DNA of 41,393 nucleotides from Clostridiales bacterium (GTDB taxonomy: Bacteria > Bacillota > Clostridia > Christensenellales > Borkfalkiaceae): positions 1-41,393 of the forward strand of contig SVIX01000006.1 in assembly GCA_015069285.1 (NCBI GenBank). The letters are read 5' to 3'. Below, piece by piece: positions 16,529 to 24,122 of the stretch; position 1 is the first letter of the stretch; the number at the start of each line of letters is the position of its first letter. Both the position numbers and the translations under genes were made by a program. The notes under the pieces were generated by a model that had not been told where the DNA came from, searched no databases, and was given only the letters and a program-made list of their open reading frames with translations.

Positions 16529-16648
16529 GAAATATCCGTAAAGGAAAAGCGCGGGCAACCGCACGGTGAAATTAAGTTCAAAAAGACACGGATATAGAAG
16601 GAAAAGCGATGCTTCTAACAACTGAATAAAAAGAAAAAGAAGATAAAA

Positions 16649-16678
16649 AAATCCTGCGTTTTGGGCGCGGGATTTTTT
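16649..16678 (+). terminator. Terminator of the orphan transcription unit
   Basis: AAATCCTGCG (16649-16658) pairs with CGCGGGATTT (16666-16675) and runs into T residues: a strong intrinsic terminator. Confidence 0.9.
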
Positions 16679-16713
16679 GCTTGTGTAGCGCGATAACCGC
16701 GTATCGGCGCGCG

Positions 16714-17005
16714 AAAAAGGGTCAAGGGGATTATCCCCTTGCGGGAGGTTGAGGGCGGAGCCCTCGCAAAAACAAGCCTTCCGAAAAGCAACCAAAGGTT
16801 GCGCTAACCAACGCGCAAGCGTTCTTGCCGACCGCATCGGCGAATGGCGACCCTAGTCAAAGGGTCAAGGGGATTATCCCCTTGCGGGAGGTTGAGGGCG
16901 GAGCCCTCGCAAAAACAAAGCCTTTCCCAAAAGCAACCAAAGGTTGCGCCAAACCAACGCGCAAGCGTTCCTCCCCGACCGTGTCGGCGCGCGGAAACCC
17001 AAAGC
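16714..17005. repeat. Multi-hairpin intergenic repeat, type a, two tandem units
   Basis: Two ~145-bp units (about 16714-16857 and 16858-17005) share an ordered series of palindromes: AAGGGGATTATCCCCTT, GAGGGCGGAGCCCTC, GCAACCAAAGGTTGC, AACGCGCAAGCGTT and GCCGACCG..TCGGC. Related units occur at 17131-17282 and 29025-29330. Open reading frames across this block (Arg/Lys/Ala/Pro-rich) are artefacts of the repeat. Confidence 0.85.
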
Positions 17006-17130
17006 AAAAGGTTGAGGACGAGCTACCCGTTAAGCAAAGCATTGATAATGCTTTGTAGGGGCGAGGGAAAGAGTTAAGCGCATAAGCCTCGCGCGAACGG
17101 TGACCGAACGCAAGGTTCACCTTGCCTTGC
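17006..17130. other. Spacer between repeat units with two small palindromes
   Basis: No gene is seen. It contains AAAGCATTGATAATGCTTT (17037-17055) and the inverted pair GCAAGGT..ACCTTGC (about 17110-17124). Confidence 0.5.
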
Positions 17131-17282
17131 GTGAGAAATTATTTCCTCGCGGAGTGCAGAGGCAGAGCCTTTGCGCCTCGAAGGCAATCGCCGTCGTAAG
17201 ACGGAAACAAGCCTTTCCCCAAGCAACCAAAGGTTGCGCTAACCAACGCGTAAGCGTTCTTGCCGACCGTATCGGCACTATG
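17131..17282. repeat. Multi-hairpin intergenic repeat, type b, one unit
   Basis: Same order of hairpins as type a, but the first is GAGAAATTATTTCCTC, the second is AGAGGCAGAGCCTTTGCGCCTC, and an extra CCGTC..GACGG hairpin is present. The last hairpins (GCAACCAAAGGTTGC, AACGCGTAAGCGTT, GCCGACCGTATCGGC) match type a. It lies between the repeat block and the 3' end of gerAC. Confidence 0.82.
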
Positions 17283-17328
17283 GAATCATAACCACAATGC
17301 ACGCAAAAGCGCGCAATGCATCGTGGGT

Positions 17329-18552
17329 TTAGCGTATATTTCTAAACGTTACCGATACCTCCAAAATAGCCGTTTCTAATACGCTTTGCCGTAGCGTTTG
17401 GTAACTATCCTTTTCTTTTTTTTGTAATTCTTCGGTCAATCCGAAAATATCGCAATTTACCGCTCGGCATTTTTCAAACGCCGTTTTGATTTGTCCCGAA
17501 AGGCGTTTTTCTGCGTTCGCAAAGACCGTTTCGGGGACGTCGCCTGCGTCCGTGCCTTCGTCTAAGGAAAGCGCGTTGGAATAGTCGAGCAATCCCGCCG
17601 AAAGCGTTACTTGAATTTTATAACTCGCGCGCCCGTCCGCTCCAAGCGTAAATTGCACTTTCGGCGAGTTGCGTTTGACGTTGAGCGTATACGTTCCGTC
17701 CTTTTCCGCTACCGAGTAGGTCGCAAGCCGTAGTTTGCTTTTTACCGCGTTAAAAGCGAACGTTTCCTCTTTCGTGAGCGTACCCACCCGTTTCCCCGCC
17801 AAAAACAAAGCGGTATCTCCTGCGCTGAATACCGGTTTGTCTTGCGTTTGTTCGCCCGTTTGTCCGCCGTTTTGGCTTTCGGATTGACCGCTTTGCGTTG
17901 CACCCCCGCCGTTCGACGAGCCGATTTGTTCTTGTTGGGGTTGCGTTTTTAATACGGGCAGATACGCGCTCCTGCCGTCGCTGAAATAGCCGATGGAAAA
18001 CTCGCGCAAAGTAGAGGGGAGGGTTGCGCCTACCCGTTCGGCGTGCGGGGAAAGAACTTTTTGCATAGCAAGACTGCCCGACGGGTCGATAAGCGCGGTA
18101 ACGTTGAGCAAGTCTTTTGCCGTACCGTCGCAGGTGGCGAGTAGGCAGTTATCCGAAAGGTATTCGTCGAGCAAGAAAAAGTCAAGCGCGTCGAATACGT
18201 TTTTTTCGGCGGTTTTTTCGCCGAGGATAATCAATCGGCAAAAGACGAGTTTGGGATACCAACCCGTTTTGGCGTTAATTTCCTCAAACGCTTGCGCGAC
18301 GGTGTTACCGCGACTGACGATTTGTACCGTTTGGGTGGATTTGCCCTGTTTGGAGGACTGCGGTACGGCGATTTGCGAAGTGACGATAAAAGTGTCCTCT
18401 TCTCTGTCTACGCCTACCGCCATAACGATAGCCGTTTTTTGGATATCGATAAGCCCGAAGTCGTTGGAAAGGAAGAAAAAGAAGAGGACGAACACGAGCA
18501 GTAAAAAATAGCGAACGGTATTTTCCGTTTTACGGTTAGGAAATTTGCGCAT
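17329..18552 (-). CDS. gerAC: Spore germination protein GerAC-like (Ger(x)C)
   Basis: C subunit of a Ger-type germinant receptor in the spore inner membrane; 407 residues. It has the Ger(x)C N-terminal sequence IQKTAIVMAVGVDREED and the C-terminal receptor domain. The membrane helix near the N-terminus (YFLLLVFVLFFFFLSNDFG) lacks the lipobox Cys usual in this family, where the equivalent region reads SGCWD. It therefore should be held by an uncleaved helix rather than by lipid. A Gln/Ser/Gly-rich low-complexity insert lies near residues 205-235. It overlaps gerAB by 17 nt and is the last gene of the operon. A 10-bp imperfect inverted repeat without a T-tract follows. Confidence 0.88.
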   Translation of the reverse strand: MRKFPNRKTENTVRYFLLLVFVLFFFFLSNDFGLIDIQKTAIVMAVGVDREEDTFIVTSQIAVPQSSKQGKSTQTVQIVSRGNTVAQAFEEINAKTGWYPKLVFCRLIILGEKTAEKNVFDALDFFLLDEYLSDNCLLATCDGTAKDLLNVTALIDPSGSLAMQKVLSPHAERVGATLPSTLREFSIGYFSDGRSAYLPVLKTQPQQEQIGSSNGGGATQSGQSESQNGGQTGEQTQDKPVFSAGDTALFLAGKRVGTLTKEETFAFNAVKSKLRLATYSVAEKDGTYTLNVKRNSPKVQFTLGADGRASYKIQVTLSAGLLDYSNALSLDEGTDAGDVPETVFANAEKRLSGQIKTAFEKCRAVNCDIFGLTEELQKKEKDSYQTLRQSVLETAILEVSVTFRNIR

Positions 18553-19645
18553 ATAACTTCTCCTTATTGGACTTGTCTTTTTTTAAATTCAGCAAAAGAA
18601 ATAAAAGCGGGAATAGGTTAAAGGCGATAAAAAGGGGCGGTAGCGCGTTTCCGAAAAAAGAATAAATTCTATCGTAATATTTATTGCAAAAGAGAACGAA
18701 GAGAAACGCGCCGAAATTGACGGTCGCGGAAAGGATAAGTTTATTGCCTTTCGTCAACGCCGTTGCGGTAAATTCCACGCTGTAAAAAAGCGGAAGGGCG
18801 GTAGCGAAGAACAGTAAAACGCAAAGGAGGTAAACGAGTATTAAATCCACTCTGCCGATGACGGCAAGAGGGGGAAAGTATTGCGCGATTTTAGAAAACG
18901 CGTAATGCTGACGGGAGGCGACGGTGGAGTATACGCCGTAAAACACGGCGAGAAAGGCGAGAGTGAACAGCGCGCCGAGGAGGTAACCCGCCGTAATTTT
19001 TACTCCGTCTTTTTTCTCAAAACGTAAATTTAGAACGAGCGGTAAGAGTAGCGTCACGTCTGAAAAATGCGGTAACGTATAGAAAAAACCGCTAAAAGAG
19101 GAGGAGAATGGTTGTTCGAAAAGGGGGGATAAATTGGTGAAATCCGCTTCGGCAAGCGAGGCAAACAATAAAGCTAAGAAGGGCACGACGAATAAAAATA
19201 AACTTAAATCGGCAACCCGTCCAACCGTTTTCATTCCTTTCACGCAAAGGAAGGCGGAAAAGAAAAAGAAAAAAGCAAAGGAAAAAAGGGTGGGCGCGGT
19301 ATCGTAAAATACGGCGTAGACGAATTTTTCCAAATCCAAAAGTGGCAGGAGCGCGTAAACGAGAAAGTACACGGCGTAGACGAGATAAAAAACGCTCGTC
19401 CACTTCCCAAACCGTTTTTTAAGTCGGTCTATTATCCGTTCTTGCGATTGCGAGGCGCAATATAAAAGCGCGCAAAGTATCGCCGTTTGCAATACGAAAT
19501 GCAAAAGCGCGGGAAGAAGTAAATCGCCTTTGGCGAATTTGGCAAGCAAGGAGGGCACTTCGGCGAGTTTAAAAAGGGGCAGAATAAACGCGGAGAAAAA
19601 TGCAATTTGTCTGCCGTTGAGTTCCTTGGATTGCGTAATGGTCAT
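18536..19645 (-). CDS. gerAB: Spore germination protein GerAB-like
   Basis: B subunit of the germinant receptor, an APC-superfamily membrane protein of 369 residues with about ten transmembrane helices, thought to contain the germinant-binding pocket. The N-terminal LNGRQIAFFSAFILPLFKLAEVPSLL fits the family. It overlaps gerAA by 4 nt (19642-19645) and gerAC by 17 nt, so the three subunits are translationally coupled. The germinant cannot be read from sequence. Confidence 0.9.
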   Translation of the reverse strand: MTITQSKELNGRQIAFFSAFILPLFKLAEVPSLLAKFAKGDLLLPALLHFVLQTAILCALLYCASQSQERIIDRLKKRFGKWTSVFYLVYAVYFLVYALLPLLDLEKFVYAVFYDTAPTLFSFAFFFFFSAFLCVKGMKTVGRVADLSLFLFVVPFLALLFASLAEADFTNLSPLFEQPFSSSFSGFFYTLPHFSDVTLLLPLVLNLRFEKKDGVKITAGYLLGALFTLAFLAVFYGVYSTVASRQHYAFSKIAQYFPPLAVIGRVDLILVYLLCVLLFFATALPLFYSVEFTATALTKGNKLILSATVNFGAFLFVLFCNKYYDRIYSFFGNALPPLFIAFNLFPLLFLLLNLKKDKSNKEKLYAQIS

Positions 19646-21141
19646 TTTGCGTTTTCTCCTTTATTTTGAATATCTTTTTTCGCGGAACGCTTTAAGCGGG
19701 TCTTATTAGGCGAGGCAAAAATTTTCGGACGCGTGGTCAGCGATTGCATATCGTATTTGACGACGGCGTCGCGTAAATCGTGGGGCGTTAAGGGCGCAAA
19801 CGGCGCTAAAATAGGGGTATCGAAAGCCTCCAAAGTAACGAGATACACGAGTAAAAGGGTGGAGAGGAGTACGATACCGAACGGACCTAACCCGCCCGCT
19901 ACGAGCAAAAACAGCCAACGCAAAATACTGCCCGTTTCCACGAAATTGGGTACGGTATACAAACAAATCCCTGAAAATGCGACGATGATAATAGCGGGCG
20001 TAGATAAAAAGCCTGCCGATACCGCCGTTTCGCCGAGTACGAGCGCGCCGACGACGGAAAGGGACATGCCTACGTATTTTGGCATACGGATACTCGCCTC
20101 TTTGAGCGTTTCCAATAAAAATAGCACGACGAACATTTCCAAAGCGGGCGAGAGGGGAAGTTCCCGTACGCTGGAGGCTATCGTGAGCGCCAATCCCAGC
20201 GGTACGAGTTGCGCTTTAAAAAGTTGCGCCGACACGTAAAAGGCAGGGAGCATAATGGCAACGAATAGCGAAATAAAGCGCAAAGCTCGGAAAATCGTCG
20301 CCATAAACGGGGAGATGAAATAGTCCTCGCTCGATTGAAAATCCTCGGTAAGCGTATAGGGCGCGGTGATGGCAATAGGCGACCCGTCCACGAGAATTCC
20401 TACTCTGCCCTCGGCGATTTTTGCCGTGAAAATATCCGGTTTTTCCGTCGTTCCGACGCTACGGAAAAAGGAGTGGGGATGAGGGGATAGAAAAGCGGAG
20501 ATATACGACGAATCGGGGATTACGTCTACGCTGATTTTCTTTATTTTTGCAACGAGTTCGTCTTTGAGCTTTTTATTGCTCGTTCCCTCCAAGTAACAAA
20601 TTGCGACGGCGGTATCGCTCCGTTTGCCTACGCGCAAAGTTTCAAAACGCAAATCGGGGGTTTTGAGCCGTTTTCGAATTAGCGTCATATTCGTTTTAAT
20701 ATCTTCGATAAACCCCTCTCTCGGACCTTTGACGGCAATATCCGTCGGCGGTTCCATAATCGCGCGGACGGGTAAAAGTTTTGCGCCCACGATAAAGCCC
20801 GTCGTAAAGCCGTCGACGAGCAAAAGGGCGTTTCCGTCTAAAATTTCTTTGAGCATATCTTGCGGATTTTCCACCGTTTTTAGCTCGGGAAAACGCGTAT
20901 TGACGAGCACTTCGCGTTCTTTCGTTTGCGCGTTTTTTAGTTCGGTCGCCGAAAGCGGACGCGCGACGAGCGTTCCCAAAAGTTCTTTATTGACCATACC
21001 GTCGGCGTAAAATAAAATGCAATCGATATTGTCTTCCGTCTGAAAAGCGTAAGATAAAATATCTTCCGACGGGAGTAATTTTTTAAGGAGTTGGGCGTTT
21101 TCGCTTAAACGCTTAGATAAGGCTTGTGGTAGTTTATTCAT
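19642..21141 (-). CDS. gerAA: Spore germination protein GerAA-like
   Basis: A subunit of the germinant receptor, 499 residues. The first ~285 residues are the soluble domain, with the family's NIDCILFYADGMVNKELL and ALLLVDGFTTGFIVGAKLL regions and the conserved EPPTDIAVKGPREGFIEDIKTN. Then come FLSPHPHSFFRSVG and VGILVDGSPIAITAPY, followed by about five or six membrane helices. The C-terminal tail is basic. It is the first gene of gerAA-gerAB-gerAC. GGGG precedes the ATG. I see no convincing sigma-G promoter. Confidence 0.92.
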   Translation of the reverse strand: MNKLPQALSKRLSENAQLLKKLLPSEDILSYAFQTEDNIDCILFYADGMVNKELLGTLVARPLSATELKNAQTKEREVLVNTRFPELKTVENPQDMLKEILDGNALLLVDGFTTGFIVGAKLLPVRAIMEPPTDIAVKGPREGFIEDIKTNMTLIRKRLKTPDLRFETLRVGKRSDTAVAICYLEGTSNKKLKDELVAKIKKISVDVIPDSSYISAFLSPHPHSFFRSVGTTEKPDIFTAKIAEGRVGILVDGSPIAITAPYTLTEDFQSSEDYFISPFMATIFRALRFISLFVAIMLPAFYVSAQLFKAQLVPLGLALTIASSVRELPLSPALEMFVVLFLLETLKEASIRMPKYVGMSLSVVGALVLGETAVSAGFLSTPAIIIVAFSGICLYTVPNFVETGSILRWLFLLVAGGLGPFGIVLLSTLLLVYLVTLEAFDTPILAPFAPLTPHDLRDAVVKYDMQSLTTRPKIFASPNKTRLKRSAKKDIQNKGENAK

Positions 21142-21183
21142 ACCCCAAGTATGCGTTTTATACGAAGAATTATCCGCATTTTA

Positions 21184-21212
21184 TTGACTTTCCTTTTTTC
21201 GTATAGTATAAT
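21184..21212 (+). promoter_or_regulatory. Promoter of the yabB-like/rsmI operon
   Basis: TTGACT (21184-21189), 17-bp spacer, TATAAT (21207-21212). Transcription should begin near 21219, which rules out a translation start at 21216 and supports ATG 21252. Confidence 0.85.
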
Positions 21213-21251
21213 GTAGTGGGGGATTGTAAGATAGTACGAGGAGATGAAATT

Positions 21252-21947
21252 ATGCCAGAAAACAAAGTGATATTATCGAGTAGCGAAGTAGCGGAAGATA
21301 TGGGGTTCGACGGTTTAAAAATCGTGCAGGATACGCGTTTGTACCGCTTTACTTCCGATTCCGTGCTTTTATCTAAATTCGCAAGGGTAAAACGCGGGGA
21401 TAGGGTGGCGGACTTTTGCGCAGGTTGCGGTATCGTCGCTTTCCATTGTTACGCGGTACATAAAGACAAAATCCCCGATTTACGATTTACCTTATTTGAA
21501 ATGCAACCCGCCCTTTTGTCGCTTGCCAAAAAAACGGCAAAGCTGAACGGATTTGATAATTTTTCTTTCGTGGAAGGAAAATTGCAAAATATAACCGCGG
21601 AGCATTGTGAAAAGTATTCGCTCGTATTATGTAACCCGCCTTACGAAAAGGGCGGATTTGAAAACGACGACTACGCCAAAGCGGTCTGCCGTAAGGAAAT
21701 CACCATAAATTTAGAAGAGATTACGCGCTATGCGTCGTACGCCTTGCAATACGGCGGTAGACTTGCTCTATTGCACAGAGCGGACAGATTAGCGGAGGTG
21801 TGTTATACCCTTCGCGCGGTAAATATCGAAGTAAAACGAATCCAACTCGTCAGCGGAAAAAAGGGCGCAAAACCCTATTTGGTAATGGTAGAGGGCGTAA
21901 AGGGCGGAAAACCGTCCTGCGAAGTGTTGGAAACGATTGTTAATTAA
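21252..21947 (+). CDS. TrmN6/YabB-like tRNA adenine-N6 methyltransferase
   Basis: SAM-dependent methyltransferase of 231 residues, similar to the TrmN6 (YfiC) / Bacillus YabB group, which modifies tRNA adenosine. The SAM site is VADFCAGCGIVAFH (DxGxGxG-like, with Cys substitutions), and the catalytic NPPY motif appears as LVLCNPPYEKGG. The start at ATG 21252 follows GAGGAG. It is followed by rsmI, as in the Bacillus yabB-yabC region, but a MITE now separates them. The stop codon TAA lies inside the 8-bp target duplication of that MITE. Confidence 0.85.
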   Translation: MPENKVILSSSEVAEDMGFDGLKIVQDTRLYRFTSDSVLLSKFARVKRGDRVADFCAGCGIVAFHCYAVHKDKIPDLRFTLFEMQPALLSLAKKTAKLNGFDNFSFVEGKLQNITAEHCEKYSLVLCNPPYEKGGFENDDYAKAVCRKEITINLEEITRYASYALQYGGRLALLHRADRLAEVCYTLRAVNIEVKRIQLVSGKKGAKPYLVMVEGVKGGKPSCEVLETIVN

Positions 21948-21950
21948 AAA

Positions 21951-22132
21951 GGCTCTGTCACGTCACTTGGTTGATTTTTTACGGAAAAATCCTACGAAAT
22001 ACTTCGTATTTTGCTCGCTTTCGTACAAGTCAAGTACGCGCGCTCACAAAATACTTGTCTTTCTTGCATTTTTCTCGTAAAAACACACAAAAAAAGATTT
22101 TTTGTTAATCAACCATTCTCTGTGACATAGCC
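21951..22132 (+). mobile_element. MITE copy 3, intact, with 8-bp target duplication
   Basis: 182 bp, left end GGCTCTGTCACGTCACTTGG and right end CCATTCTCTGTGACATAGCC. The 26-bp inverted ends match at GGCT-TGTCAC and TGGTTGATT. A subterminal inverted pair (TTTTTACGGAAAAAT with ATTTTTCTCGTAAAAA) extends the symmetry. It is flanked by perfect ATTAAAAA duplications (21943-21950 and 22133-22140). Without it the stop of the upstream gene and the AAGGAG of rsmI would be about 10 nt apart. Confidence 0.93.
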
Positions 22133-22151
22133 ATTAAAAAAAGGAGTAAGT

Positions 22152-22954
22152 ATGGTTTATTTTGTAGCAACGCCAATAGGCAATTTAAAGGATATTTCTT
22201 TTCGGGCGGTGGAAACGCTGAAAAGCGTAGACGTGATATTTTGTGAAGATACGCGCCATACGATAAAGCTTTTGAACGCTTACGACATTAAAAAACCCTT
22301 GCAAGCTTGTCATAAGTTCAACGAACGCGTAGCGTCGGAAAAAATTCTTCAAGCGGTACAAAACGGACAAAACGTGGCAATCGTGTCCGACGCCGGTACG
22401 CCCGTCGTGTCCGACCCCGGCAACGTCGTTTGCCAAACGCTAAAAGAGGCAGGGGTAAACTATACGGTAATCCCCGGCGCGTGCGCGTTCGTGTCCGCGC
22501 TCGTTTTGTCCGCCTTGCCCGCCGATAGGTTCGCCTTTATCGGGTTTTTGCCCGATAAAACGGGCGAGAAAAAAGCCGTCCTTGAAAGATACAAAGACAG
22601 CGATTTAACGCTCCTGTTCCATTGCGCTCCGCAGGACTTGGACAAAAATATCCAAGCTATGTACGAAGTGTTCGGCGAAAGAAAGGCGGTGGCGGTGCGA
22701 GAAATTACCAAACTGCACGAGGAGAGCGTTTCGTTTTCGTTATCGCAAGGCTATACGGGGAAAAACGCGGAGAATTCGTGCTCGTCGTCGAAGGCGCAAA
22801 AGCGGGGGAATCGCCGTTGAACGCGCTTTCGGAACAAGACCATATCCGTTATTATATGTCGGCGGGGTTGGATAAAAAGGAGGCGTTAAAGCGGGTAGCG
22901 AAAGACCGAGGCGTATCGAAATCGGATTTATATAAATATAGTATTGATTTATAA
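22152..22954 (+). pseudogene. rsmI: 16S rRNA 2'-O-methyltransferase RsmI, frameshifted
   Basis: RsmI methylates the ribose of C1402 in 16S rRNA. The N-terminal ~200 residues are intact: VATPIGNLKDIS, CEDTRHT, VSDAGTPVVSDPG and VIPGACAFVSAL. At the run GGGGAAAAA (22757-22765) the frame shifts. Frame 1 runs into unrelated residues and stops at 22820. The proper C-terminus (GEFVLVVEG..., then YMSAGLDKKEALKRVAK...SDLYKYSIDL) continues in the -1 frame to 22954. One missing G (GGGGG to GGGG) explains it. The rest is undamaged, so this is a recent mutation, a sequencing error, or -1 slippage on GGG. If corrected it would be ~267 residues. A GTAAGT spacer after AAGGAG gives the start. Confidence 0.85.
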
Positions 22955-23005
22955 TGGAAAAGAATATAGGAAGGGCTTGAAAAAATTGATAGGATAGGGA
23001 CTGTT

Positions 23006-23473
23006 ATGAAAGAAATATACATAATTTATAGCCCTCTATGGTTAGCTATTTGTATTGTTGTTGCGGGGTGGATGATATATTATTCGCAAAAATATAGAAT
23101 TGGTGATGCAAGTACTATGAATAAATATAAATTGTCGCCCACGCATATCTTAATTAAATTAAAATTGTTTAAATATGATAATAGATTTAATTATTTTTTA
23201 TTAATTCCCTATTTGGTTTCTTGGGGGTTATTTTTACTAATTTTTGTTTTATATATTCTCTATTGGCTTGGTGTCGCCCAATTAAAAATTTTTCTTGGAA
23301 ACAAATTCTTTATTTTGTCTTTAATGGGTTTACTCCTTTTGTATATGCTATATATGGGAGGAATGCAACAACATATTTTGAATAGTAATAGGATTGAGAA
23401 GCCAAATTTTGTAGTTGAAAACAAAAAAAAGGAAGATGAAAATAAAAAATATGGTGATGATGAGCAAGAATAA
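23006..23473 (+). CDS. Small membrane protein of unknown function (paralogue 1)
   Basis: 155 residues, not recognised. It has about three to four transmembrane segments (residues ~10-27, 65-90, 100-118) and a charged Lys/Glu/Asp tail. A soluble stretch between the first helices, YKLSP..ILIKLKLFKYDNRFNYFLLIPYL, is almost identical in the protein at 23641-24093, so the two arose by duplication. Codon use is AT-rich (TTA, ATA, AAA), unlike the flanking genes. It is the first gene of the island. Confidence 0.6.
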   Translation: MKEIYIIYSPLWLAICIVVAGWMIYYSQKYRIGDASTMNKYKLSPTHILIKLKLFKYDNRFNYFLLIPYLVSWGLFLLIFVLYILYWLGVAQLKIFLGNKFFILSLMGLLLLYMLYMGGMQQHILNSNRIEKPNFVVENKKKEDENKKYGDDEQE

Positions 23474-23627
23474 TGGGCAATATCGTAATATAAGAGCGTT
23501 AACTGGAAATACTGCTTTTTCTAATACTGTAAATCAAAAATTGAATGAGGCGATAATTAAAATAGGCGCAACGACAATTGGTACGGCGGTTTTAACGAGC
23601 ATTAGAAATTTTTATTTAGTGGATTAA
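23451..23627 (+). CDS. Possible 58-residue ORF between the two paralogues
   Basis: Starts at one of the ATGs 23451/23457/23460 and overlaps the end of the previous gene by ~20 nt. It encodes ...NNGQYRNIRALTG...AIIKIGATTIGTAVLTSIRNFYLVD. There is no clear ribosome binding site. The C-terminal half is mildly hydrophobic. It may be a remnant of another gene; not recognised. Confidence 0.3.
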   Translation: MVMMSKNNGQYRNIRALTGNTAFSNTVNQKLNEAIIKIGATTIGTAVLTSIRNFYLVD

Positions 23628-23640
23628 GGATGTTTGACTT

Positions 23641-24093
23641 ATGAATAGCAATTATTTGGTTTATTTCCCTTTATTCAATGCAATATTTTCGGTTGTTTGT
23701 GGGGCTATCGTATATTATGTCCAAAGAGTTCCTATATCAACTAATAGTAAGCTCAATAAATATAAATTATCCCCCAAAAGTATTTTAATTAAGTTGAAAT
23801 TGTTTAAGTATGACAATAGATTTAATTATTTTTTATTAATTCCATATTTATTTTCGTGGCTATTGTTTTTTGTTGTATTAATTTCATATATAGTGTATTG
23901 GTGCGGAATTACCCAATTGGAAAGTTTTTTTGCTTGTAAGTGGGTGAACGTTCCAATGTCATTTATACCGTTAGGTTTGTTGATTTATTCGGCTTTTATG
24001 CGAGAGTTAATTTCTCGTACTAATGGTTTAGAAAAACCTGATTTTAAAATAGACGAAAAAGAAAACGCAGAGAAAGATATAAAAAAGGACTAA
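23641..24093 (+). CDS. Small membrane protein of unknown function (paralogue 2)
   Basis: 150 residues, paralogous to the product of 23006-23473 over the shared core ILIKLKLFKYDNRFNYFLLIPYL. The flanks have diverged. It has about three to four membrane helices and a charged C-terminus ending DIKKD. Its last codons (AAAAAAGGACTAAC) are the start of a junction repeat found four times in this island. Confidence 0.6.
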   Translation: MNSNYLVYFPLFNAIFSVVCGAIVYYVQRVPISTNSKLNKYKLSPKSILIKLKLFKYDNRFNYFLLIPYLFSWLLFFVVLISYIVYWCGITQLESFFACKWVNVPMSFIPLGLLIYSAFMRELISRTNGLEKPDFKIDEKENAEKDIKKD

Positions 24094-24122
24094 CAAATGA
24101 AACTTTTTGCAATTTGTATTAC
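24083..24122 (+). repeat. Junction repeat, copy A
   Basis: The sequence AAAAGGACTAACAAATGAAAC couples a 3' gene end (KKD stop) to a 5' start (MKLFAICITK). Related copies are at 26703, 27333 and 27893. It contains the ribosome binding site AAGGA for the next gene. Confidence 0.7.

Larger units (their letters stand above)
16216..16678 (+). ncRNA. Orphan ~460-nt transcript: structured RNA and/or micro-ORFs
   Basis: Bounded by a consensus promoter and a strong intrinsic terminator, with no ORF over 40 codons. Structures seen: GCCGAC/GTCGGC (16299-16313); two related hairpins, GTAAAGGA with TCCTTAC (16351-16384) and AATCGAGGA with TCCTTACGATT (16414-16449), which share the loop pattern GGGTAA...ATGAT; and an 8-bp helix ATATCCGT/ACGGATAT (16532-16539 with 16588-16595) enclosing a GCGG-GCAA-CCGC tetraloop hairpin. 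Six short ORFs lie inside, several with clear GGAGG-type sites. I cannot tell RNA from micropeptide function. It matches no RNA family I can name. Confidence 0.65.

Noticed and set aside
16714..17282. CRISPR array
   Set aside because: The repeats are ~145 bp with many internal palindromes and no unique 30-40 bp spacers. No cas genes are in the window.
16136..17302. Several Arg/Pro/Ala-rich frames on both strands across the repeat block, for example a 233-codon minus-strand frame
   Set aside because: They run through palindromic repeats and the orphan transcript, read open on both strands, and have repeat-driven composition.
21155..21180. Sigma-G promoter for the ger operon (CATACT with GGATAA upstream)
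   Set aside because: The -10-like site overlaps the ribosome binding site of gerAA, so transcription would start inside the gene.
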